Source: JACVRM01 sp963817375 (GTDB lineage: Bacteria > Actinomycetota > Thermoleophilia > Gaiellales > Gaiellaceae). Taken from it: a stretch of DNA of 64,000 nucleotides. Position 1 is the stretch's first letter, and the number at the start of each line of letters is the position of its first letter. A program made the translations under genes and the position numbers. Below are positions 43,700-53,768 of the stretch, piece by piece. The notes beneath the pieces are model-generated. The model was not told the DNA's origin. It saw only the letters and a list, made by a program, of their open reading frames with translations, and made no database searches. The DNA lies in contig CAWFOB010000006.1 in assembly GCA_963817375.1 (NCBI GenBank), positions 434,001 through 498,000 of the forward strand. Reading direction: 5' to 3'.

Positions 43700-43936
43700 A
43701 TGAAAGCGCTCGACACAATCGCTGCAGCACTCCTCATCGTCGGCGGCCTCAACTGGGGCCTCGTCGCCATCGCCGAGTGGGATCTCGTGGCCACGATCAC
43801 CGGCGACGACTTCGGCCAGACGAACCCCGTGAGCCGGGTCATCTACGGCCTCGTCGGCGTCGCCGCCGTGTACGGGATCGTGCGGCTCGCCGGGCGGCGA
43901 AGCGCTGTCGGCCAGCCGGCGCTCGCCGGCCGGTAA
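43700..43936 (+). CDS. DUF378 small membrane protein
   Basis: This 78-residue protein has two transmembrane helices. The sequence LDTIAAALLIVGGLNWGLVA and SRVIYGLVGVAAVYGIVRLA is the DUF378 (YuzA) signature. Function unknown. ATG 43700 follows the AAAGGGGG site. It is the first gene after the CarH-like regulator's operator and starts a compact four-gene set of membrane and exported proteins. Confidence 0.9.
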   Translation: MKALDTIAAALLIVGGLNWGLVAIAEWDLVATITGDDFGQTNPVSRVIYGLVGVAAVYGIVRLAGRRSAVGQPALAGR

Positions 43937-43941
43937 CCGCC

Positions 43942-44118
43942 ATGCCGGCTCACGTCTCGAACGCGCTCTTCGGCGTGGCGGCGCTCGCGTCGTTCGCGCT
44001 GTCGGTGACGCTGTGGTTCACCGGCAACGAGCAGCAGGGGATCTTCGTCGGCCTCTGGGTGCCCTCGATCCTCGCGCTCGGTGCGTTCGCCACGTCGGCC
44101 GCCAGGGCGCGGCAATGA
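43942..44118 (+). CDS. Small two-helix membrane protein
   Basis: This 58-residue product begins 5 bp after the DUF378 stop. It has two hydrophobic helices (LFGVAALASFALSVTLWF and GLWVPSILALGAFATSA) joined by TGNEQQGIFV. I do not recognise the family. The tight spacing, and the ATGA overlap with the next gene, support a real coupled gene. Confidence 0.6.
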   Translation: MPAHVSNALFGVAALASFALSVTLWFTGNEQQGIFVGLWVPSILALGAFATSAARARQ

Positions 44119-44324
44119 GCACGCTCGCGCTGTTCGCCGTCGGCCTCGCCGTCTCCGTCGTCGTCTTCGCCGCGCTGGCGCTCCTCGTCGCCGGCGCCGT
44201 CCTCGACGGCCGTGACGAACGGGCCCGCAGGGAGACGGAGGCCGCTGGGGCGGCCTCCGTCACCTCGCTCCGCCCGGCCGTCTCGATCGTCCCCCTCCCG
44301 ACTACTGAAGGAGAAGCCGCATGA
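44115..44324 (+). CDS. Small single-pass membrane protein
   Basis: This 69-residue product has one N-terminal helix (LALFAVGLAVSVVVFAALAL) and a charged cytosolic tail. The start ATG overlaps the previous stop (ATGA), and its own stop overlaps the FAS1 gene start the same way. No family recognised. It is probably an accessory of the operon. Confidence 0.55.
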   Translation: MSTLALFAVGLAVSVVVFAALALLVAGAVLDGRDERARRETEAAGAASVTSLRPAVSIVPLPTTEGEAA

Positions 44325-44854
44325 ATCGCATTCGTCTCCGCACCATCGCCCTCGCCGCGCTCGGCGCCGTCGTCCTCGCCGCCTTCGCCGCGACGGCGGG
44401 CGCAACCCGGCCCGCCGCCACTCCGGCGGCGATGAAGCCGAGCATGAACATCGTCCAGACCGCCGTCGCGGCCGGGCAGTTCACGACGCTCGTGAAGCTC
44501 GTCAAGGCCGCCGGCCTCGCGGGCACGCTCTCGGGCAAGGGCCCGTTCACGGTCTTCGCTCCCACCGACGCGGCGTTCGCGAAGGTCCCCAAGACGACGC
44601 TGAACGCGTTGCTGAAGGACAAGGCCCAGCTTCGCCGGGTGCTGCTCTACCACGTCGTCACGGGCAAGGTCACCGCTGCCAAGGTGACGAAGCTGAGCGC
44701 GGCACAGACGCTCGCGAAGCAGTCGGTCTCGATCTCGGTCAAGGGCGGCGCCGTCTATCTGAACGGCAACGTCAAGGTGATCCAGGCCGACGTCCCGGCG
44801 ACGAACGGGGTCATCCACGTCGTGAACCGGGTCCTCATCCCGCCTGCTTCCTAG
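44321..44854 (+). CDS. Secreted fasciclin (FAS1) domain protein
   Basis: This 177-residue exported protein has a signal peptide to about residue 29 and one FAS1 domain. The H1 box is GPFTVFAPTDAAFAKVP, the YH motif RRVLLYHVVTGKVT, and the H2 box TNGVIHVVNRVLIP. FAS1 domains mediate adhesion; in bacteria they are found in mycobacterial MPB70-type secreted proteins. It ends the DUF378 operon and is convergent with the nuclease gene, sharing 4 nt. Confidence 0.92.
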   Translation: MNRIRLRTIALAALGAVVLAAFAATAGATRPAATPAAMKPSMNIVQTAVAAGQFTTLVKLVKAAGLAGTLSGKGPFTVFAPTDAAFAKVPKTTLNALLKDKAQLRRVLLYHVVTGKVTAAKVTKLSAAQTLAKQSVSISVKGGAVYLNGNVKVIQADVPATNGVIHVVNRVLIPPAS

Positions 44855-45327
44855 CGAGGCCCGACAGCGGGTGCCCCAGCCGTTCCGTCCGGGCGGGGCA
44901 CCCGCACCTCGACGCTGCCGATCTCGTAGCGAGCCGCGTAGCGGATGCCCTTTCGCTGGTTGTTGAGCGGCGGGTCGACCCGGAGCGCCGCCTGGTTTCG
45001 GAGTGGTAGATCGGTGATCGGAATCAAATAGACACCGCTCGTCTCGGGGCAGTGCACCGCGAAGAACTCGACGTCATCGAGATAGTCGCGGCTCAGGACC
45101 CTCGGATTCGGGTGGTGCCCGTAGAAGCTGCACGTCCGAAAACGAACGGCGCCTTTCCGGAGGCGTCCGGTCTTGCATTGAACGCGCGAGAGCATCGTGC
45201 CGTCGTCGATAACCAGGTCGACTCGTGTGTTTTCGCCGAACGGCACATAGATCTCGTAGCCGGCGCCGCGAAGAGCAAGAGTCACCGCGAGCGTTGTTCG
45301 ATCGCCGATGTCCTTCGGGTGCTCCAT
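44851..45327 (-). CDS. PD-(D/E)XK endonuclease, group I intron-associated type (PDDEXK_5)
   Basis: This 158-residue protein has the nuclease core: GYEIYVPFGENTRVDLVIDD, where Asp follows the strand, then SRVQCKTGRL with Q-x-K catalytic residues. Later strands include DDVEFFAVHCPETSGVYLIP and LNNQRKGIRYAARY. The family was named from intron-encoded nucleases such as I-Ssp6803I. No intron is visible here. The gene is less GC-rich than its neighbours and its start lies 58 bp from tRNA-Thr, which suggests transfer. It begins at ATG 45327. Confidence 0.75.
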   Translation of the reverse strand: MEHPKDIGDRTTLAVTLALRGAGYEIYVPFGENTRVDLVIDDGTMLSRVQCKTGRLRKGAVRFRTCSFYGHHPNPRVLSRDYLDDVEFFAVHCPETSGVYLIPITDLPLRNQAALRVDPPLNNQRKGIRYAARYEIGSVEVRVPRPDGTAGAPAVGPR

Positions 45328-45385
45328 CTGTATTCATAATAGACAACACATCGGATGACGGCACCCGTGCTTCAATGCGCGAAGC

Positions 45386-45458
45386 GCCGGAGTAGCTCAG
45401 TTGGCAGAGCAAGTCATTTGTAATGACTAGGCCGTCGGTTCGAGTCCGACCTCCGGCT
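45386..45458 (+). tRNA. tRNA-Thr (anticodon TGT)
   Basis: A full cloverleaf of 73 nt. The acceptor stem GCCGGAG pairs with CTCCGGC. The D arm is GCTC...GAGC, the anticodon arm AGTCA-TTTGTAA-TGACT with TGT, and the T arm GTCGG-TTCGAGT-CCGAC. The discriminator is T, and CCA is not encoded. The 3' base overlaps the stop codon of the convergent PLP-enzyme gene. Confidence 0.96.
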
Positions 45459-46462
45459 TAGGCGCCGAGCGCCTGCTCGAGGTCGCTCCAGAGCGCCTCG
45501 ACGTCCTCGATCCCCACGCTGAGCCGGAGCAGCCCCTGCGGCACGCGGTCGCCCTCGTGGCGGTAGCGCGACTCCATTGTCGAACGAACGCCGCCGAGGC
45601 TCGTCGCGTTACCGATCAGCCGTGTCGAGGTCTCGACGCGCAGCGCTTCGTGGCCGTCGGCGACGTCGAACGAGAGCAGCCCGCCGAAGCCGCTGTCCAT
45701 CCAGCGCTCTGCGCGCGGGTCGCCGAGGCCGGGGTAGCGGACGACCTCGACGCGTGGGTGGTCGGAGAGCCGCCGGGCAAGCTCTAGCGCATTCGACGAC
45801 TGGCGTCGCACGCGAAGCTCCAGCGTCTCGAGCGAGCGCAGGAGCAGCCAGGCGGGATCGGCCGCAGCGCCGTTCCCCGTCCTCGTCCGCACGCCGAGCA
45901 GCCGGTCGTACATCTCGTCCGAGCGCGTCACCAGTACGCCGAGCAGGAGATCCGAGTGGCCGCCCAGGTACTTCGTCGCGCTGTGCAGGACGAGGTCGGC
46001 GCCGTGGTGGAGCGGCCGCAGGAGCACCGGCGAGGACGCGGTCGCGTCGACGAGCACGCGCCCGGGATGCGCAGCAGCCGCCTCGAGATCGGGGAACGAC
46101 AGCATGGGGTTGGACGGCGCCTCCAGCCAGACGAGGTCGGCTCTGTCCGGCGGCGGCCCGGTCTGGTCGAACTCCACGAACCGCAGCCCCCAGGGCTCGA
46201 ACAGCCGCAGGAGCCCGACCGTGCCGAAGTAGCAGCCCTCGGCGACGGCCACGGTCGCGCCCGGCCGGAGCAGGCCGAGCACCACCGCCGTCTCGGCGGC
46301 CGATCCCGAGCCGAACAGCAGGGCGCGGCCGCCCTCCAGGGCGCCGAGCGCCTCCTCGGCGGCGGCACCCGTCGGATGCCCGTACCGTGAGTAGTGGTAG
46401 GTCCCGACCTCGCCGTCCTCGTACGGCCACGTGGCGGAGCGGTCGAGCGGTACAGGGCTCAC
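45458..46462 (-). CDS. Cys/Met-metabolism PLP enzyme (cystathionine gamma-synthase-like)
   Basis: This 334-residue fold-type I PLP enzyme has YHYSRYGHPTGAAAEEALGA, the PLP-phosphate loop SGSAAETAV, APSNPMLSFPD, D139 in RVLVDATASS and lysine K164 in LHSATKYLGGHSD. The C-terminal SLGGVRSTMESRYRHE is typical of CGS/CGL/MGL enzymes. The N-terminus is about 40 residues shorter than usual, lacking the segment that reaches the neighbouring active site. Reaction (synthase or lyase) cannot be fixed. It starts at GTG 46462, divergent from the carboxylase gene by 18 bp. Confidence 0.85.
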   Translation of the reverse strand: MSPVPLDRSATWPYEDGEVGTYHYSRYGHPTGAAAEEALGALEGGRALLFGSGSAAETAVVLGLLRPGATVAVAEGCYFGTVGLLRLFEPWGLRFVEFDQTGPPPDRADLVWLEAPSNPMLSFPDLEAAAAHPGRVLVDATASSPVLLRPLHHGADLVLHSATKYLGGHSDLLLGVLVTRSDEMYDRLLGVRTRTGNGAAADPAWLLLRSLETLELRVRRQSSNALELARRLSDHPRVEVVRYPGLGDPRAERWMDSGFGGLLSFDVADGHEALRVETSTRLIGNATSLGGVRSTMESRYRHEGDRVPQGLLRLSVGIEDVEALWSDLEQALGA

Positions 46463-46480
46463 CCGGGCGATACTAGGGGC

Positions 46481-48067
<1,587 letters not shown>

Positions 48068-48070
48068 CGG

Positions 48071-49108
48071 CTAGGAGAGGCCGGCCTCGGCCAGCGGCCG
48101 CCGGCCAAACGTGAAGTTCGTGCGGTACCAGCCGTCCGTCACGGGTGCCAGCGCCACGCCGAAGCGCGACGAGTGGATCATCCAGCCGCCGCCGAGGTAG
48201 ATGCCCATGTGGTCGACTGCGCCCGCCTTCTTCGACCCCGACGACGAGAAGAACATCAGGTCGGCGGGCTGCAGCTTCGCGTACGCGATGCGCTTCGATG
48301 CCGGCACCTCGCCGGCCATCTCGGCCGCGGTGCGGCCGTTCAGCGTCGTGGCGAGCACGCCGCCGTCGTCGTAGGCCTGCAGCTTGAAGACGCGCCAGGC
48401 AAAGCCGGAGCAGTCGAACCCGCCCGGCACCTGCGTGCCCGTCGGCGCTTGCGGTTTCTCGCTCGTCCCCGCCCACACGTACGGGTAGCCGATCAGCTTC
48501 ACCGCCGTGTCGAGCACCTCGATCTGCCAGTCGGTCAGCTCCGGGAGCACGAAGGCGGACGACTCGTCGAGCACGAGCTGTCGTTGATCCTCGGAGAGCT
48601 GGAGCGCGGCGGCCACCGAGAAGGCCGCCTCGGCGCGCGTCGCCGTCTCGCCGGGGAGGAGCTCGAGGTTGTCCTGGCCGTCGGGGTGGTTGAAGCGCAG
48701 GCCGATCAGCCGCGCGACAACCTCGGTGCCGAAACGGCTCGGGACGGTCAGGCCCGCGTCCCGCGCGCCCTGCGCGAAGCTCCGCGAGGCGGGGGAGAGG
48801 CCGAGCCCGGTGACGAGCCGCGAGTCGAGCTGCGCGATCGTCACCTGGTGCGGGTCGGTGGTGCTGGGCGGGTCGAGGGGGACGCCGGCCGCGGTGCGCC
48901 CGAGCGCCGCGACGACCTGGTTGAGCGCGCCGCGTGTGAGCGGCGCGTCCGGCTTGAAGCCGGCGACGCTCTTCGCCATCAGCCCGTGCGCGACCACGAA
49001 ACGGATCTGCTGATCCGCCCAGGAGCGGTTCGCGGCCTGCGGCTGCGCGGCAGCCGCTCCGGCACACACGAACGCAAGGCACGCAAACGCTGCGAGGGGG
49101 CGCCTCAT
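48071..49108 (-). CDS. Secreted NlpC/P60 peptidoglycan endopeptidase
   Basis: This 345-residue exported hydrolase has a signal peptide at residues 1-21. Two SLH-like or structural repeats fill 30-180 (FVVAHGLMAKSVAGFKPDA, ETATRAEAAFSVAAALQL). The NlpC/P60 domain has C233 in GGFDCSGFAWRVF, H300 in VDHMGIYLGG and H312 in WMIHSS, the full catalytic triad. It should cut peptide stems in the cell wall. Its stop lies 3 bp past the carboxylase stop on the other strand. Confidence 0.88.
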   Translation of the reverse strand: MRRPLAAFACLAFVCAGAAAAQPQAANRSWADQQIRFVVAHGLMAKSVAGFKPDAPLTRGALNQVVAALGRTAAGVPLDPPSTTDPHQVTIAQLDSRLVTGLGLSPASRSFAQGARDAGLTVPSRFGTEVVARLIGLRFNHPDGQDNLELLPGETATRAEAAFSVAAALQLSEDQRQLVLDESSAFVLPELTDWQIEVLDTAVKLIGYPYVWAGTSEKPQAPTGTQVPGGFDCSGFAWRVFKLQAYDDGGVLATTLNGRTAAEMAGEVPASKRIAYAKLQPADLMFFSSSGSKKAGAVDHMGIYLGGGWMIHSSRFGVALAPVTDGWYRTNFTFGRRPLAEAGLS

Positions 49109-49154
49109 CCCCGTTTCATCGTCGTGCGATCCGTGCTCCTTTACCCTCTACGGG

Positions 49155-49364
49155 GTGAGCTTCGAGACGTCCCCCGAGCCGACGCCCGAGGAGCGCGAGG
49201 CGATCGCGCAGGCGCTCGAGCGCGCAGCCGCCGAGGCGCCCGCCCAGTACCGCAGCGCCTGGCTCGCGGCGGGCATGCGCGAGAACGCCGCGCCGCTCGA
49301 GGACGCTGTCGACCCGGCCTACGCCGGGCGGCCGCGCAGGACGCGCGGCGCCACGCGCGCGTAG
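49155..49364 (+). CDS. Small acidic protein, possible AccE-like epsilon subunit
   Basis: This 69-residue protein starts at GTG 49155 and begins SFETSPEPTPEEREAIAQAL, with YRSAWLAAGMRENAAP later. The spacing of PTPEE, a helix and SAW recalls the tiny AccE epsilon subunit of actinobacterial acyl-CoA carboxylases (NPTPEELAA...SAW). It lies between the beta and alpha subunit genes, but the resemblance is short and the C-terminus differs. It overlaps pgsA by 46 nt at its 3' end. Confidence 0.4.
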   Translation: MSFETSPEPTPEEREAIAQALERAAAEAPAQYRSAWLAAGMRENAAPLEDAVDPAYAGRPRRTRGATRA

Positions 49365-49870
49365 TCGAGGCCCGAGAGCAGCGTCAGCAGCACGGCGGCG
49401 AGCAGCGCCCACCACGCGATCGACTGGTCGATCGCCCCGCCCGCCGCGAGGCCGCCGAGCACGACCGCCGTCGACTGGCCCCAGGTCTTCAGCTTGCCGA
49501 GGTCACGCGCCTGCATGACGACGCCGCGCTCCAGGGCCGCGTGCCGCAGCCCGGTGACCAGGAACTCGCGCGCGACGATGATCGCCACCATCCAGCCCGC
49601 GAACACGCCTTCGTCGACGAGCATGATCAGCGCGGTGAGGACGAGGATCTTGTCCGCGATCGGGTCGAGCAGCGACCCGAGATTCGTGCCGTAGCCGCCC
49701 CGCCGCGCCAGGCGGCCGTCCAGCCAGTCCGTGGCCATTGCAGCGATGAACACCGCGGTCGCCCAGTAGTCGTGCCCCTGAAAGTCCGCGAGGAAGAGGA
49801 CGACGATGAGCGGCGCCGCGAGGATTCGCGCGACGGTCAGCTGATCGGCAGCGCGCACCGGCAGGGACAA
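49319..49870 (-). CDS. pgsA: CDP-diacylglycerol-glycerol-3-phosphate 3-phosphatidyltransferase
   Basis: This 183-residue CDP-alcohol phosphatidyltransferase makes phosphatidylglycerophosphate in the membrane. The full family motif D-x2-DG-x2-AR-x8-G-x3-D-x3-D is seen from DWLDGRLARRGGYG to NLGSLLDPIADK. There are five to six membrane helices. The TTG start at 49870 gives MSLPVRAADQLTVARIL and lies 8 bp from the divergent biotin carboxylase start. It is close in type to PgsA, and phosphatidylinositol synthase is less likely. Confidence 0.92.
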   Translation of the reverse strand: MSLPVRAADQLTVARILAAPLIVVLFLADFQGHDYWATAVFIAAMATDWLDGRLARRGGYGTNLGSLLDPIADKILVLTALIMLVDEGVFAGWMVAIIVAREFLVTGLRHAALERGVVMQARDLGKLKTWGQSTAVVLGGLAAGGAIDQSIAWWALLAAVLLTLLSGLDYARVAPRVLRGRPA

Positions 49871-49878
49871 TATGCGGC

Positions 49879-51667
49879 GTGCCGCCGTTCACGAAGATCA
49901 TGGTCGCCAACCGCGGCGAGATCGCGGTACGGATCTTCCGCACCCTGCGCGAGCTCGGCATCGGCTGCGTGGCCGTCTACTCCGAGGCCGACCGCGACGC
50001 GCTGCACGTCCACGTGGCCGATGAGGCCTACCTGCTCGGGCCTGGCCCGGCGCCGCAGAGCTACCTCGACGTCGAGCGCCTGCTCGACGCCGCGGCCCGC
50101 TCCGGCGCGCAGGCGGTGCACCCGGGCTACGGCTTCCTCGCCGAGAACGCCGCGTTCGCGGAGGCGGTCGAGGCGGCGGGGCTGACCTGGATCGGGCCGC
50201 CCGCGTCCGCGATCGCGCTCATGGGCTCGAAGACGGCCGCGCGCACGCGCATGCGCGAGGCCGGGGTGCCGATCATCCCGGGCACGACCGACCCGGTCGG
50301 CTCGGCGGAGGAGGTCGTCCGGCTCGGCGGCGAGATCGGCTACCCGCTGCTGATCAAGGCCGCCGCCGGGGGCGGAGGGCAAGGGCATGAAGGTCGTGCG
50401 CGACGAAGCCGAGGCAGAGCGCGCGTTCGAGTCGGCCCGCCGTGAGGGCGAGAAGTACTTCGCCGACGCCTCGGTCTACGTCGAGCGCTACCTCGAGGAC
50501 CCGCGCCACGTCGAGGTCCAGGTGCTCGCCGACGCGCACGGCCACGTCATCCACCTGGGCGAGCGCGACTGCACGATCCAGCGCCGGCACCAGAAGCTCG
50601 TCGAGGAGACGCCGTCGCCGGCGGTCGACGACGCGCTGCGCCAGCGCATCGGAGGCATCGCGGTCGAGGCCGCCCGCGCCGCCGGCTACCGCTCGGCCGG
50701 GACGATCGAGGGGCTGCTCTCGCCCGACGGGCGACTACTACTTCATGGAGATGAACACGCGCATCCAGGTCGAGCACACCGTCACGGAGGAGGTGACGGG
50801 GCTCGACCTCGTCCGCGAGCAGGTCATGATCGCGGCCGGCGAGCCGCTCTCCGTGACCCAGGACCAGGTGGAGCTGCGCGGCCACGCGATCGAGTGCCGC
50901 ATCAACGCCGAGGACCCGTCGCGCGGGTTCCTGCCGACGCCGGGGCGGATCACGGCCTACCGCGAGCCGTCCGGGCCGGGCGTGCGCGTCGACTCCGGAG
51001 TCGTCGAGGGCGCCGAGATCAGCGGCCTCTACGACCCGATGATCGCGAAGCTCATCGTCCACGACGTCGACCGCGAGCATGCGCGGCGGCGAATGCTGCG
51101 CGCGCTCGAGCGAGTTCCACATCGACGGCGTCACGACACTCGTCGGCTTCCACCGCGCGCTGCTCGAGCACCCCTGCTTCATCGAGGCGGCGACGTGCCA
51201 CGGCATCGTGGAGTCGGAGCTTCTTGCGACAGCGTGCGGACCAGTTGTCTCATCAGACAACAACGGCAGCTTCGGCGTCGGACGGCGCCGGCCGGCGCGA
51301 CTGGGCGACGAGCGTCGAGGTGAACGGCCGGCGCTTCGACGTGCAGGTGCGCGTACCCGAGCCGCCGCACGCCGAGCTCGCGCGCCGGCGGCGCGAGCGC
51401 CTCGCGACGGCCGCGGTGGGCGCCGGCGGGCGGGACGCCGTCGTCAGCCCGATGCAGGGGACAGTGCTCGCCGTCAACGTGGCCGAGGGCGACCTCGTCG
51501 AGCCCGGTCGGGTGCTCTGCATCGTCGAGGCGATGAAGATGGAGAACGAGGTCGTCGCGCACCTCGGCGGACGCGTGACCGAGCTGTCGGTGCGGCCGGG
51601 AGAGCCGGTGACAACCGGGCAGGTGATCTGCGTCGTGATGCAGGACGCGGATGGCGCCGAGCCCTAG
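49879..51667 (+). CDS. Acyl-CoA carboxylase alpha chain (biotin carboxylase-BCCP), four frameshifts
   Basis: This ATP-grasp biotin carboxylase is fused to a biotin carrier. It starts at GTG 49879 (MPPFTKIMVANRGEIAVRIF), with VHPGYGFLAENAAF, the glycine-rich loop KAAAGGGG, HVEVQVLADAHGHVIHLGER, YYFMEMNTRIQVEH and the C-terminal biotinyl lysine in VEAMKMENEVVAHL. Frames change at 50380 (extra C), 50732 (extra C), 51111 (extra C) and between 51240 and 51300. The first three are clear single insertions, because removing one base restores the family sequence each time. About 595 residues if repaired. It pairs with the beta chain at 46481. Confidence 0.93.
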
Positions 51668-52539
51668 GCCTTTCTGCGCGGACACGTCGAGGCAGGCCGG
51701 TGAAGCGCTCGGGGCGACGGCGAGCCGCGTCGACCACTGGCTGCTCGTCGAGTACCCCGGGCGCTGGGCGCGCGATGCGGTCGCCGGGAGCCTGATCCCG
51801 CCCGAGGCGAAGGAGCACCTGCGGGATGCGCTCGCGGGGCTTCCGCACGGGCGCCTGCTCTTCATCCGCCGCCCCGACCGGCGCGCGTCCGACGAGCGGC
51901 ACGTCTATGTCGTGCGCAGCGGGGGCGCGCGGGCCGAGGCCTTCCGGCGAACGGTGACCGACGGAGCCGGGCTTGCGGGCATCGACCCGGCGGCGATGCT
52001 CGCCGGCGATGCGGAGCGCCTTGACCACCCGCTGCTGCTCGTCTGCGCCCACGGCCGCCGCGATCGCTGCTGCGCACGCTACGGGGCGGCGGTCTTCACG
52101 CGCGCGTGCGAGCAAGCAGGCACCGAGGCCGGTCTGGCAGTGCACGCACGTCGGCGGCGACCGCTTCGCCGGCAACCTCGTCTGCCTGCCGGAGGGTCTC
52201 TACTTCGGCCACCTCGACCCGGACGCGACGGGCCGGGTCCTGGCGGAGTACGCGGCCGGGCGCATCGAACCGGGGCACTACCGCGGCCGGTCGTGCCACT
52301 CGTTTCCGCAGCAGGCGGCCGAGCGTGCCGTGCGCGAGGCCACCGGGATCTGGGAGGTCGACGGCGTCCGGTTCGAGTCGTGGCGCCGCGTCGCCGCCCA
52401 CGAGTGGCTCGTCCGCTTCGCCGCAGGCGGCGACGACTACGACATCCGGGTCACGCGCGCGGACGGCGAGCCGATGCTGCTCACCTGCGAGGCGACGGTC
52501 CCGCAGCGGCCGCGCCACTACGCGGCCGAGCTCGTCTAG
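51651..52539 (+). CDS. Sucrase/ferredoxin-like protein, frameshifted
   Basis: This thioredoxin-fold [2Fe-2S] ferredoxin-like protein is of the Suc_Fer family. It has LLVCAHGRRDRCCARYGAAV in the first half and WQCTHVGGDRFAGNLVCLPE followed by GLYFGH in the second, with the cluster cysteines spread across both. A one-base shift lies between about 52100 and 52130, and the end is RPRHYAAELV with a TAG at 52537. Physiological role unknown despite the family name. ATG 51651 overlaps the carboxylase end by 17 nt. Confidence 0.75.
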
Positions 52540-53768
52540 CCGATCCGGACGAGGCCCTCGCGCACGAGGCGCGAGACGAACGCGACCCGCCCCTCGTCGT
52601 CGAGCGTCCCCGGGAGCTCGGCGGCCGTGAAGGGGCCCTCGGACTCGAGCACCGCCTCGATCTCGTCCCGAACGTCCCCGGGCAGCCGTAGGTCGCCGCC
52701 GTCGTGCTCGAGCACGAGCCCGCCCTCGCCGTCGTCGCGCAGGAGCGCGTGCGCCGGCCGCCGCTCGAGCGGGGTCTCGGGGCCGAGGCCGTCGAGCGCC
52801 CGCAGCTGGTCGAAGCCGTCCGCGAGCAGCGGCCGGCTGCGCCGCACGAGCCTCGCGACCCGCCGCCGCTCGACGTCGCCGTCGTCCAGCCGCTCGGCGA
52901 GCACCTGCAGCGCCTCGTCGAGGCTGCCCGCCTCGATCGAGCGGCGCATCGCGAGGTTGTCGTCCGTCTCGTCGAGTGCGTCGCGGATCGCCTGCTGCCA
53001 CGTGATCACGTTCACGCCGACGGTCAGGTGCAGGGAGTCGGTCTCGGACGTGACCGCCTCGTGGAGCCAGCCGCGCGGGAGGTAGAGCGTGTCTCCGGGG
53101 CGGAGCGTCACGTCGAGGACGACGGCCCCTGGGTCGCCGAGCGACGGCGCGTAGCGCTGCGTCTTCAGGGGCAGCTCGAGCACGGGCTCGTAGACGAGCC
53201 ACCGCTTCTCGCCGGAGACCTGGAGGACGAAGACGTCGTGGGTGTCGTGGTGCACGGGCAGCCCCTGGGCCGCGCGCGGCGTGTAGTAGGCGTTGACCTG
53301 CACCGGGTGCCCCAGCTCGAGCTCGAGCTCCCGGGCGAAGACGGCGACCGGCTCGTGGCTGACGTGCAGCGCCTGGAGCACGATCGTCGCCCCCTCCGCG
53401 AACTCGGCGAGGACGCGGCGCACGTCGATGGCGCTCGTGAACGGCCGCGGCCGCCAGGGAATGTCGCGGACGTAGCCGCCGACTTGCTCGCCGGCCTTGA
53501 CCAGCCGAAAACCGGGCATGCGGATGCCGGTCGCCGTCAGCATGCGCTCGGCATCCGACCGCGTGAGCAGCTGCGCGAACCGGTCCGGCTCCTCGCGCGG
53601 CACGTGCGCCGGCGTTCGCTCCCACTGGTCGCGCAGGAACGCGCCGGCGTCGGCCGGCCCGAGGCAGCGCTCGAGTGCCGCGCCTGCCCTAGCTGTCGCT
53701 GTCGTCTGCGTCGCCGTCGCTCTCGTCGGCATCCGCATCGGCGTCCGACTCGTCGGCGTCGCCGTCAT
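52536..53768 (-). CDS. JmjC/cupin_4 2-oxoglutarate oxygenase (RoxA/NO66-like)
   Basis: This Fe(II)/2-oxoglutarate oxygenase has the JmjC core of bacterial cupin_4 proteins, which in RoxA hydroxylates arginine of ribosomal protein uL16. The iron ligands are H173 and D175 in LPVHHDTHDVFVLQ and H236 in LPRGWLHEA. GEKRW follows the HxD strand as in RoxA. A helical dimer/winged-helix tail fills residues 250-410. The N-terminus (before residue 28) overlaps the small Asp-rich gene in another frame. The true start may be ATG 53768, 53738 or 53732, all inside that gene. The substrate could be a ribosomal protein or the neighbouring peptide. Confidence 0.82.
   Translation of the reverse strand: MTATPTSRTPMRMPTRATATQTTATARAGAALERCLGPADAGAFLRDQWERTPAHVPREEPDRFAQLLTRSDAERMLTATGIRMPGFRLVKAGEQVGGYVRDIPWRPRPFTSAIDVRRVLAEFAEGATIVLQALHVSHEPVAVFARELELELGHPVQVNAYYTPRAAQGLPVHHDTHDVFVLQVSGEKRWLVYEPVLELPLKTQRYAPSLGDPGAVVLDVTLRPGDTLYLPRGWLHEAVTSETDSLHLTVGVNVITWQQAIRDALDETDDNLAMRRSIEAGSLDEALQVLAERLDDGDVERRRVARLVRRSRPLLADGFDQLRALDGLGPETPLERRPAHALLRDDGEGGLVLEHDGGDLRLPGDVRDEIEAVLESEGPFTAAELPGTLDDEGRVAFVSRLVREGLVRIG

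Noticed and set aside
44851..45460. A group I intron or integrated element in tRNA-Thr
   Set aside because: The tRNA folds fully without interruption, no repeat of its 3' end is seen nearby and no integrase is present. Only the nuclease gene remains.
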